A DNA stretch of 5,034 nucleotides from Bacteroidales bacterium UBA3724. Lineage in GTDB: Bacteria > Bacteroidota > Bacteroidia > Bacteroidales > P3. The DNA is taken from NCBI GenBank assembly GCA_002371315.1, contig DFHL01000135.1, forward strand, positions 1-5,034, written 5' to 3'. Shown piece by piece: positions 1 to 5,034 of this stretch (position 1 is its first letter; the number at the start of each line of letters is the position of its first letter). Under the pieces are notes generated by a model. It was not told the DNA's origin, ran no database searches, and saw nothing but the letters and a program-made list of their open reading frames with translations. Made by a program: the position numbers and the translations under genes.

Positions 1-99
1 ACTCCCTTTACAGAAAGCGACATCGAACACCGTCGCACCCTTTTGGGCACGCTCTACAGCAACCAATCCAACGCCAATATTCTGTTGGCTCAGATTTGA
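1..99 (+). CDS. C-terminal end of an unidentified protein (5' truncated by window)
   Basis: Frame 1 is open from the first base and ends at TGA 97-99, giving the last 32 residues of a protein (TPFTESDIEHRR... ending in ...NANILLAQI). The tail is hydrophilic and probably helical, with no cysteines and no transmembrane segment, so it could be the end of a soluble domain. I do not recognise the family. Frame 2 also stays open until about position 110, so the choice of frame rests on the more protein-like residue mix of frame 1 and is not certain. No hairpin terminator follows; only a pyrimidine/T-rich run (about 105-121) comes after the stop. The separate promoter before ppdK suggests this gene is not in the ppdK operon. 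Confidence 0.5.
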   Translation, partial: TPFTESDIEHRRTLLGTLYSNQSNANILLAQI

Positions 100-148
100 A
101 TAATTCCCTCTTTCCTTTTTTACTGGTTTGCAGAATCATATTCGTATT

Positions 149-182
149 ATTCGTGCAATCCGTGTATTCGTGCAATTCGTGT
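149..182. repeat. Tandem 17-bp direct repeat (ATTCGTGCAATYCGTGT x2)
   Basis: Two abutting 17-bp units, 149-165 and 166-182, differ at a single base (C versus T at unit position 12). A partial unit, ATTCGTATT, lies just before them at 140-148. The units contain the shorter echo ATTCGTG/AATYCGTG, so this looks like a small slippage-prone array. Similar 'ATTCGTG' runs are, to my recollection, common in Bacteroidales intergenic DNA, so it may be a dispersed lineage element. No function is evident. Confidence 0.8.
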
Positions 183-218
183 TCAAAAAAACTCGAAAAG
201 CTTGCCTAAGTTGTTTTA

Positions 219-326
219 GTTTTCGTTTTTTGTATCTGAAGTTAAAGTTAAGGTTAACGTTAAAGTTTTGTTTTCGTTTTTCGTATCTGAAGTTAAAGTT
301 AAGGTTAAGGTTAACGTTAAAGTTTT
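219..326. repeat. Tandem duplication (51/57 bp) built on GTTAAN hexamers
   Basis: Copy 1 spans 219-269 and copy 2 spans 270-326. Both begin GTTTTCGTTTTT, continue YGTATCTGAA, carry a run of GTTAAN hexamers and end in GTTTT. Copy 1 has four hexamers (GTTAAA, GTTAAG, GTTAAC, GTTAAA; 241-264). Copy 2 has five (292-321), the difference being one extra GTTAAG. The only other difference is T versus C just before GTATCTGAA. Each copy contains a perfect 10-bp palindrome, TTAACGTTAA (254-263 and 311-320). The array sits 46-153 bp upstream of the ppdK -7 element. The one-hexamer length difference between copies is the signature expected of replication slippage. Confidence 0.9.
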
Positions 327-371
327 TTCGTTTTCCTCTTCGTTTTCGTACAAAGTTTGCCTTTTTTTGAT

Positions 372-380
372 TATCTTTGC
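372..380 (+). promoter_or_regulatory. Bacteroidota -7 promoter element (TATCTTTGC) for ppdK-rex
   Basis: TATCTTTGC matches the TAnnTTTG -7 element recognised by the primary sigma factor of Bacteroidota and predicts a start near 386, with a leader of about 55 nt before the ppdK ATG. The -33 element is poor: TTTG occurs at 356-359 and 366-369, both too close, and the nearest correctly placed match is only a TTTTCG-like stretch near 343-348. The promoter may therefore be weak or need an activator. The leader is A/T-rich and has no Shine-Dalgarno sequence, as is usual in this phylum. Confidence 0.7.
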
Positions 381-441
381 ATTTTCAAAATTCAGAGAAA
401 AACAAATTAAATTTTTATAAATCAACAATCTATTTAATTCT

Positions 442-3219
442 ATGACAAAATACGTATACACTTTTGGAGGCAAAAAAGCCGAAGGTAAAGCCGATATGAA
501 AAACCTTCTCGGCGGCAAAGGTGCCAATCTTGCAGAAATGTGTCTGCTCGGACTCCCTGTTCCCGCAGGACTGACAATAACCACAGAATGCTGCACCGCA
601 TATTATGACAACAACTGCCAGCTGCCTTCAGGCCTTATGGATGAAGTGTGGAACGGAATGAAAAATGTTGAGAACATCATGGGTATGCGTTATGACGACC
701 CCGAGAACCCGCTGCTCGTCTCTTGCCGCTCCGGCGCCCGTAGCTCTATGCCCGGCATGATGGACACCGTCCTCAACATCGGTCTCTCCAGCAAAACCAT
801 TCCTGGTATGCTCAAGAAAACCAACAACCCACGTTTCGTATACGACTCCTACCGCCGTCTCATCATGATGTATGCCGACGTTGTTATGGAAAAATCAGAG
901 GGAATCGAACCCGCCGACGGGAAAGGTATCCGCAAGCAACTCGACGATATGCTCGACGAGTTCAAGGCTAAACGCGGCTACAAGAGCGATACCGAAATCA
1001 CCGCCGACGAGCTGAAGCAGCTGGCCGAGGACTTCAAGAAAAAGGTGAAAGAAGTGCTCGGTGCCGAATTCCCCGACGATGCTAAAGCCCAGATGGAAGG
1101 TGGCATCAAGGCCGTCTTCAAATCCTGGAACGGCAAGAAAGCTGTAAGCTACCGCAAGATCGAAGGCATCCCCGACGACTGGGGAACAGCTGTCAACGTA
1201 CAGGCCATGGTGTTCGGCAACATGGGCGATACCTCAGCAACCGGCGTCGCTTTCACTCGCAACCCCGCCACCGGCGACAACCAGTTCTACGGCGAATGGC
1301 TTATCAACGCTCAGGGCGAAGATGTCGTCGCTGGTATCCGGACTCCCAACCCGCTGAACGACGACACCAAGAACGAGCAGAACAAGCACATGCACTCGAT
1401 GCAGGAGCTGATGCCCGAGACATACAAGGAACTGTGCGACATCCGCAGCATCCTTGAGAAGAACTACCACGACATGCTCGACATCGAGTTCACCATCCAG
1501 GACGGCAAGCTGTACATGCTGCAGTGCCGCGTGGGCAAGCGTACTGGTGTGGCCGCCCTCACCATGGCCATGGATATGCTGAAGGAAGGCCTGATCGACG
1601 ACAGCGAGGTGGTGATGCGCATAAGCCCCGCCCAGCTCGACGAGTTGCTGCACCCGATTCTGGATGCCGCCGACGAGAAGAAGCATACAGTGCTGGCCAA
1701 GGGTCTGCCCGCCGGCCCCGGCGGTGCCGTGGGTGTCATAGCCCTCACCAGCGAGAAAGCCAAAGAGTACCAGGCTGCCGGTATCAAGAATATCCTCGTC
1801 CGCGAGGAGACCAACCCCGAGGACGTCGAGGGCATGCGTGCCGCCGACGGTATCCTTACCGCCCGTGGCGGTATGACCTCGCACGCCGCCCTCGTGGCCC
1901 GTGGCTGGGGCAAGTGCTGCATCGTGGGCTGCGACGCCGTGAAGATTGAGTTAGAGAAGACCAGCGTAAAGACCGACCAATTCGGTAAGAAGAAAGTGAA
2001 CGTGGAAGAATGTGGCACCGTGATTATCAACGGCAAGACCTTCAAAGAGGGCGACCTGCTGAGCCTCAACGGCTCGAAGGGCTGGGTCTATGACGAGGAA
2101 GTCAAGATGATCAACGCTACCGAGAACCCCCTGTTCCAGCAGTTCATGAAGATTGTCGACAAGCACCGCAAGATGGGTGTCCGCACCAATGCCGACAATC
2201 CCGCCGACGCCCAGAAGGCTATCGACTTCGGTGCCGAGGGCATCGGCCTGTTCCGCATCGAACACATGTTCTACGGCGAGAACAGCGAGAAACCCCTTGA
2301 GAAGCTGCGCAATATGATTCTGGCCAACACCAGCGAGGAGCGCATCGCTGCCCTCGACGAGCTGGAACCCTACATCCGTGAGAGTGCTAAGGGCACGCTG
2401 AAGGTGATGGACGGCAAACCCCTGACCTTCCGCCTGATGGATCCCCCGCTGCACGAGTTCGCACCTCAGGGCGAGGAGAAGATGCGCGAGGCCGCCAAGC
2501 GCCTTGGCATCAGCTACGAGGATGTGAAGAAGCGCGTCGAAGGCCTGCATGAGGTCAACCCCATGATGGGTCTGCGTGGCGTGCGTCTGGGCATCATCTA
2601 CCCGGAGATTACCCGCGTGCAGTTCCGCGCCCTCTTCAGCGCCACCTGCGAGCTGATGAAGGAAGGCTACAAGCCGATGCTCGAAATCATGGTGCCGCTG
2701 ACCATCAACGCTGCCGAGCTCCGTCACCAGAAGGCCATAGCCACCGCGGTGAAGGACGAGGTGGAGAAGAAGTACGGCATCAAGTTCGACTACAAGTTCG
2801 GCACCATGATCGAGATTCCGCGTGCCGCACTGGTTGCCAACCAGATTGCCGAGGTGGCCGAGTTCTTCAGCTTCGGCACCAACGACCTGACGCAGATGAC
2901 CTTCGGATTCAGCCGCGACGACGTCAATGCCATCGTCAAGGAGTATGTCGACGAGAATATCATCCCGGCCGACCCGTTCAACAGCTTCGACACCGAGTGT
3001 GTCGGTGAACTGGTGAAGATCGGCATCGAGCGTGGCCGTAGCACCCGCGCCGCCCTGAAGTGCGGCGTCTGCGGTGAGCACGGCGGTGACCCGACGGCTG
3101 CCGAGTTCTTCTACAAGGCCGGCATGAACTACGTCAGCTGCTCGCCCTTCCGCGTGCCCGTGGCCCGCCTCGCCGCCGCCCAGGCCGCCATCAAGGAAGC
3201 CCGTGAGAATAAGGGATGA
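442..3219 (+). CDS. ppdK: Pyruvate, phosphate dikinase (PPDK, EC 2.7.9.1)
   Basis: PPDK interconverts pyruvate + ATP + Pi and PEP + AMP + PPi in the cytoplasm; in anaerobes it can run either in the PEP-forming direction or as a PPi-linked glycolytic step. The 925-residue product has all three expected domains. The N-terminal ATP-binding half (about 20-400) carries GGKGANLAEM (24-33), RSGAR (96-100), SMPGMMDT (102-109), and E349 and Q361 in the EFT...LQ segment. The central phosphohistidine domain (about 430-550) carries GGMTSHAALVARG with catalytic His481 (His455 of the Clostridium symbiosum enzyme) and the adjacent Thr479. The C-terminal PEP/pyruvate barrel (about 570-920) has RIEHMF (R605, E607), R664/DPPLHEF, GTMIEIPRA (E791), GTNDLTQ (N814, D815) and CGEHGGDP with acid/base Cys877 (Cys831 equivalent). 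It is some 15-20 residues longer than I expect for Bacteroidales PPDK, explained by a Lys-rich insertion at about 505-526. The ATG at 442 places the start directly before the conserved YVYTFG segment. The gene overlaps rex by 4 nt. Confidence 0.97.
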   Translation: MTKYVYTFGGKKAEGKADMKNLLGGKGANLAEMCLLGLPVPAGLTITTECCTAYYDNNCQLPSGLMDEVWNGMKNVENIMGMRYDDPENPLLVSCRSGARSSMPGMMDTVLNIGLSSKTIPGMLKKTNNPRFVYDSYRRLIMMYADVVMEKSEGIEPADGKGIRKQLDDMLDEFKAKRGYKSDTEITADELKQLAEDFKKKVKEVLGAEFPDDAKAQMEGGIKAVFKSWNGKKAVSYRKIEGIPDDWGTAVNVQAMVFGNMGDTSATGVAFTRNPATGDNQFYGEWLINAQGEDVVAGIRTPNPLNDDTKNEQNKHMHSMQELMPETYKELCDIRSILEKNYHDMLDIEFTIQDGKLYMLQCRVGKRTGVAALTMAMDMLKEGLIDDSEVVMRISPAQLDELLHPILDAADEKKHTVLAKGLPAGPGGAVGVIALTSEKAKEYQAAGIKNILVREETNPEDVEGMRAADGILTARGGMTSHAALVARGWGKCCIVGCDAVKIELEKTSVKTDQFGKKKVNVEECGTVIINGKTFKEGDLLSLNGSKGWVYDEEVKMINATENPLFQQFMKIVDKHRKMGVRTNADNPADAQKAIDFGAEGIGLFRIEHMFYGENSEKPLEKLRNMILANTSEERIAALDELEPYIRESAKGTLKVMDGKPLTFRLMDPPLHEFAPQGEEKMREAAKRLGISYEDVKKRVEGLHEVNPMMGLRGVRLGIIYPEITRVQFRALFSATCELMKEGYKPMLEIMVPLTINAAELRHQKAIATAVKDEVEKKYGIKFDYKFGTMIEIPRAALVANQIAEVAEFFSFGTNDLTQMTFGFSRDDVNAIVKEYVDENIIPADPFNSFDTECVGELVKIGIERGRSTRAALKCGVCGEHGGDPTAAEFFYKAGMNYVSCSPFRVPVARLAAAQAAIKEARENKG

Positions 3220-3854
3220 GGAGTAGACAGAGCTCATTGATAATATTGAAGTCCACCCTGGGTAGACTTCCGTCCTACTACTGCGAGATCGAGAACCGGG
3301 CTGCCCGCGGGGAGGAGTTCGTCTCCGCCACCGCCATTGCCGAGAGCCTGAGCATCAACCCGATTCAGGTGCGCAAGGATTTGGCGAGCATCAGTTCGGA
3401 GCCGGGACGTCCGAATGTGGGGTTCCGTGTGAAGACGCTGCTGGAGGATTTGAAGGTCTACCTGGGTTACGACCAATATGACGAGGCCGTGCTGGTGGGT
3501 GTGGGTGCTTTGGGGCATGTGCTGCTGCATTATGGCGGTTTTGCTAAATACGGCCTTGATATTGTGGCCGGATTCGACTCGGAGCCCAAGGAGAAGAAGG
3601 TGGGCGACAAAACGGTGCTGCCCATCGCGAAGCTGGTGCCGTTCCTGAAGCGCACGCATGTCAACATCGGCATCATCACTGTGCCCGCCAGCGAGGCGCA
3701 GGGGGTGGCGGACATGCTGGTGGCCGGTGGAGTACGGGCCATCTGGAATTTCGCGCCCACGACGCTGAACCTGCCCGCGGGCATCCTCGTGAAGAACGAG
3801 AACCTCGCCGCCTCGCTCGCCGCGCTGAGCGCGGAGCTGCGCCGGAGACGGTGA
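3216..3854 (+). CDS. rex: Redox-sensing transcriptional repressor Rex
   Basis: Rex is a homodimeric repressor that binds operator DNA when NAD+ is high and releases it when NADH accumulates, derepressing fermentation, hydrogenase and NADH-reoxidising genes. The 212-residue product has the family's usual length. An N-terminal winged helix (about 11-75) starts with LGRLPSYY (15-22) and has the recognition-helix signature QVRKDLASI (51-59). A Rossmann NAD(H) domain (about 88-185) has GVGALG (95-100), the adenine-ribose-binding acidic residue in GFD (D121), ITVPASEAQ (154-162) and NFAP (178-181). A C-terminal helix (about 195-210) would make the domain-swapped dimer contact. The segment after the recognition helix, SSEPGRPNVGF (60-70), replaces the YFGEFGxRGVGY seen in many Firmicutes and actinobacterial Rex proteins and could affect operator specificity. 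The ATG lies inside the ppdK stop (ATGA), which suggests translational coupling. Third-codon positions near the 3' end are strikingly G/C-rich. Confidence 0.96.
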   Translation: MRSRQSSLIILKSTLGRLPSYYCEIENRAARGEEFVSATAIAESLSINPIQVRKDLASISSEPGRPNVGFRVKTLLEDLKVYLGYDQYDEAVLVGVGALGHVLLHYGGFAKYGLDIVAGFDSEPKEKKVGDKTVLPIAKLVPFLKRTHVNIGIITVPASEAQGVADMLVAGGVRAIWNFAPTTLNLPAGILVKNENLAASLAALSAELRRRR

Positions 3855-3878
3855 GAGGGTGGACGAAAAAAGACAATT

Positions 3879-3929
3879 ACCGCCGCAAGGTTTTTCGGGC
3901 CTTTGCGGCGGTTTTGTTTTTGATTTTTT
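3879..3929 (+). terminator. Rho-independent terminator of ppdK-rex
   Basis: A perfect 10-bp stem pairs ACCGCCGCAA (3879-3888) with TTGCGGCGGT (3903-3912). It can extend by GG/CC with a single bulged T, leaving a loop of roughly nine bases. A T-rich tract runs from 3912 to 3929. It starts 25 bp after the rex stop and should separate the ppdK-rex transcript from the downstream unit. An A-run at 3866-3871 precedes the stem, so weak activity on the opposite strand is possible. Confidence 0.93.
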
Positions 3930-3946
3930 GTGTTCGATAAAAAAAG

Positions 3947-3980
3947 TTTGATTCAATTAAATTTTATTTTGTATCTTTGC
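3947..3980 (+). promoter_or_regulatory. Bacteroidota sigma promoter (TTTG-N21-TATCTTTGC) for the ferredoxin-hydrogenase unit
   Basis: TTTG at 3947-3950 and TATCTTTGC at 3972-3980 are separated by 21 bp, matching the -33/-7 architecture of the Bacteroidota primary sigma factor. Transcription should begin near 3983-3987, giving a leader of about 85 nt before the ATG at 4070. It lies right after the rex terminator, so the downstream genes form an independent unit. The -33 TTTG overlaps a short imperfect dyad TTGA-T-TCAA (3948-3956). I could not identify a convincing Rex operator here. Confidence 0.88.
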
Positions 3981-4022
3981 AAAATCCAAGTGAGGGGGAA
4001 ATATGTGCTAAGAAACTGAGAG

Positions 4023-4051
4023 TTAGTGGATAAAGGAAAAGAAATCACTAA
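4023..4051 (+). promoter_or_regulatory. Possible leader hairpin upstream of the ferredoxin gene
   Basis: TTAGTG (4023-4028) is complementary to CACTAA (4046-4051). The 6-bp stem extends by a G-T wobble on each side and has a purine-rich loop of 15-17 nt. It sits just upstream of the AAAAGGA ribosome-binding-like sequence (4057-4063) in the leader. The stem is short and A/T-rich, so it may be a chance occurrence. Confidence 0.3.
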
Positions 4052-4056
4052 TAATT

Positions 4057-4063
4057 AAAAGGA
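4057..4063 (+). promoter_or_regulatory. Shine-Dalgarno-like AAAAGGA before the ferredoxin start
   Basis: AAAAGGA lies 6 nt before the ATG at 4070 and could pair with the anti-Shine-Dalgarno end of 16S rRNA. Purine-rich sites of this kind are infrequent in Bacteroidota, and neither ppdK nor the hydrogenase gene in this window has one. It supports ATG 4070 over the overlapping +1-shifted frame that starts at 4084. Confidence 0.55.
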
Positions 4064-4069
4064 ATAGAT

Positions 4070-4369
4070 ATGAATATTAAGGTATGTGTAGGCAGTTCGT
4101 GCCATTTAAAGGGTTCGTACGACGTCATCGAGGCATTCAAGGCAGTGTTGAAGAAATACGACGTGGAGGATGTGGTGGATCTGCAAGCCAGTTTCTGTCT
4201 GGGTCACTGCGCCAAAGGTGTGACGGTGAGCTGCGAGGGCATGGAGGCCGCCGAAAAGGGTCCTCAGGTGGAGCAGACAGAGGAGGGCTTCATCCTGCAC
4301 AGCGTCAACGCTGGCAATGTAGAGGAACTGTTTGCCAAAGAAATCTACCCGAAACTATTTCTAAACTAA
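4070..4369 (+). CDS. Small thioredoxin-like [2Fe-2S] ferredoxin (NuoE/HydC-type)
   Basis: This 99-residue protein has the thioredoxin-like [2Fe-2S] ferredoxin fold found in NuoE, HydC and stand-alone relatives. The cluster ligands are visible as C6-x4-C11 in VCVGSSCH and C43-x3-C47 in FCLGHCAKGV. An extra C55 is not part of the family motif. It lacks the N-terminal helical extension of full NuoE (usually about 150-170 residues), so it is the stand-alone form. It probably shuttles electrons in the cytoplasm, likely to or from the adjacent hydrogenase-type protein. It is the first gene after a strong promoter, lies 22 nt upstream of the hydrogenase gene, and the two are probably cotranscribed. 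Small proteins of this family precede [FeFe]-hydrogenase genes in many Clostridia and Bacteroidales. Its direct partner is inferred from context, not visible in the sequence. Confidence 0.9.
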   Translation: MNIKVCVGSSCHLKGSYDVIEAFKAVLKKYDVEDVVDLQASFCLGHCAKGVTVSCEGMEAAEKGPQVEQTEEGFILHSVNAGNVEELFAKEIYPKLFLN

Positions 4370-4391
4370 CACAACAACTAAATAAAAAATA

Positions 4392-5034
4392 ATGTCCGAG
4401 TATTTGGAATTTAAGACGGTACAATGTAAAGACTGCTACCGTTGTCTACGCGAATGCCCGGTGAAGGCCATTAACATCAAGGACCATCACGCGCAAATCA
4501 TCGAGGAACACTGCATCCTATGTGGCCATTGCACCAAGGTATGCCCCCAGCATGCCAAGATAGAGCATAGCGAGCTACCTGTGGTGCGCGAGTTGCTCAA
4601 GAGTGGTGCCCGTATGGCTGCTACGGTGGCGCCGTCGTTTATCAGCAGTCTTGTACAGGATGACTTCTCGGTATTACGCATAGCGCTTGCCAAACTAGGT
4701 TTTGCCATAGCCGAAGAGACGGCCATCGGCGCACAAGCCGTCACCGAAGAGTACAAACGAGTGCTTGCCAAAGGCGAAATGCGCAACTTTATCACGTCGG
4801 CTTGTCCGGCAGCCTGTCGCCTGATACAGATGTACTATCCCAAAGCTCTGCCCTATCTGGCCCCTGTCGACTCGCCGATGGTGGCACATGCAAAAATGTT
4901 GCGCCGCAACGACCCAAACTTGAAAATAGTCTTCGTCGGTCCTTGTATAGCTAAAAAACGCGAGGCCGATGAACACGCCATAGATGCCGTCATTACTTTC
5001 GATGAACTGTTGCAGCTATTTGAAGAAAACGGCA
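4392..5034 (+). CDS. Putative sensory (group C/HydS-like) [FeFe]-hydrogenase, N-terminal part (3' truncated by window)
   Basis: The frame is open from ATG 4392 to the window end, giving 214 codons plus one base. Two [4Fe-4S] ferredoxin motifs come first: C12-x2-C15-x2-C18-x3-C22-P and C41-x2-C44-x2-C47-x3-C51-P. The H-cluster domain begins near residue 75 (MAATVAPSF). The L1 motif, TSCCPxW in catalytic enzymes, is TSACP (135-139) followed by AAC. This keeps the cluster ligand C138 but replaces the proton-relay cysteine with A137. L2, normally MPCxxKxxE, is GPCIAKKRE (183-191), keeping C185, K188 and E191 but with Gly for Met. These substitutions are characteristic of the putative sensory group C [FeFe]-hydrogenases (HydS), which commonly carry a C-terminal PAS domain and lie near phosphatase or kinase genes. 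The L3 motif and any PAS domain lie beyond the window. The protein has no signal peptide and is probably cytoplasmic. No Shine-Dalgarno sequence precedes it, only an A-rich stretch. Codon choice (ATA, CTA, AAA) is more A/T-leaning than in rex. Confidence 0.88.
   Translation, partial: MSEYLEFKTVQCKDCYRCLRECPVKAINIKDHHAQIIEEHCILCGHCTKVCPQHAKIEHSELPVVRELLKSGARMAATVAPSFISSLVQDDFSVLRIALAKLGFAIAEETAIGAQAVTEEYKRVLAKGEMRNFITSACPAACRLIQMYYPKALPYLAPVDSPMVAHAKMLRRNDPNLKIVFVGPCIAKKREADEHAIDAVITFDELLQLFEENG

Larger units (their letters stand above)
100..441. other. Intergenic spacer upstream of ppdK: repeats, promoter and A/T-rich leader, no credible gene
   Basis: This 342-bp stretch holds no convincing gene. 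From left to right it contains a T-rich run after the upstream stop (about 105-121), a tandem 17-bp repeat (149-182), a tandem duplication containing GTTAAN hexamers (219-326), a further partial TTTCGTTTTC-type echo (about 326-350), a Bacteroidota -7 element (372-380) and an A/T-rich leader of about 55 nt to the ppdK ATG. ORFs that cross the repeats on either strand encode only Leu-Lys/Arg or Thr-Leu dipeptide strings. They are best explained as translations of the hexamer repeat. Confidence 0.75.

Noticed and set aside
241..321. Possible Rex operators formed by GTTAA/TTAAC pairs in the hexamer array
   Set aside because: The known TTGTTAA-N4-TTAACAA layout needs a 4-nt spacer and flanking TTG/CAA. 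Here the GTTAA-TTAAC pair is 2 nt apart and lacks the flanks, so it is more simply a by-product of the GTTAAN repeat.
140..326. CRISPR-like array
   Set aside because: The repeats are directly abutting or hexameric, without unique spacers of regular length, and no cas genes are present.
128..370. 80-residue forward ORF with LKLKLRL strings
   Set aside because: It is a read-through of the GTTAAN hexamer and T-rich repeats, has no credible start context, and ends at the ppdK promoter.
216..596. 126-residue reverse ORF with TLTLTLT strings
   Set aside because: The C-terminal half is the reverse translation of the hexamer array and the N-terminal half is antisense to ppdK. No promoter faces this way.
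1234..2069. 216- and 201-residue reverse ORFs and a 141-residue forward ORF inside ppdK
   Set aside because: These are shadows of the PPDK reading frame. None has family motifs or its own expression signals.
1951..3237. 428-residue reverse ORF antisense to ppdK
   Set aside because: It lies entirely opposite a strongly conserved coding sequence. It is His/Leu/Val-rich and without domain signatures, as expected for an antisense shadow of G/C-rich codons.
3234..3956. 240-residue reverse ORF opposite rex
   Set aside because: It is antisense to a clear Rex gene and crosses the rex terminator. No recognisable domains.
3948..3956. TTGATTCAA dyad over the -33 element as an operator
   Set aside because: The arms are only 4 bp in A/T-rich DNA and do not extend, which is too weak to call an operator.
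4084..4392. 102-residue forward ORF overlapping the ferredoxin in another frame
   Set aside because: The overlapping frame from 4070 carries the four cluster cysteines and a ribosome-site-like sequence. The alternative gives an Arg/Gly/Ser-rich product with no motif.

Overview
The window looks like a chromosomal segment from an obligately anaerobic member of the Bacteroidota, most likely Bacteroidales. The evidence is two copies of the phylum's characteristic TATCTTTGC (-7) promoter element, A/T-rich leaders that mostly lack Shine-Dalgarno sequences, and a gene set built around PPi-linked glycolysis, NADH sensing and [FeFe]-hydrogenase chemistry. The exact genus cannot be read from the sequence.

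Layout: positions 1-99 hold the last 32 codons of an unidentified gene. Positions 100-441 are a non-coding, A/T-rich spacer. It carries a tandem 17-bp repeat, a larger tandem duplication made of GTTAAN hexamers, and the promoter and leader of the next gene. A two-gene unit follows: ppdK (pyruvate, phosphate dikinase, 442-3219) and rex (NADH-responsive repressor, 3216-3854), joined by a 4-nt ATGA overlap. A strong rho-independent terminator (about 3879-3929) closes this unit. A new, well-formed Bacteroidota promoter (3947-3980) and an approximately 87-nt leader then drive a second unit: a small [2Fe-2S] thioredoxin-like ferredoxin (4070-4369) and, 22 nt downstream, the N-terminal 214 codons of an [FeFe]-hydrogenase-type protein (4392 to the window end).

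Functionally, the left unit links interconversion of PEP and pyruvate with a sensor of NADH/NAD+. The right unit begins a hydrogenase/NADH-type redox cluster. The hydrogenase fragment has TSACP where catalytic enzymes have TSCCP, and GPC where they have MPC. These are hallmarks of the putative sensory (group C, HydS-like) [FeFe]-hydrogenases rather than bulk H2 producers. The most notable feature is therefore a redox-sensing neighbourhood, an NADH sensor (Rex) next to a probable H2/redox sensor. The components are known families. I see no wholly undescribed system, but the neighbourhood, the variable-looking hexamer repeats upstream of ppdK and an insertion in PpdK deserve a second look.
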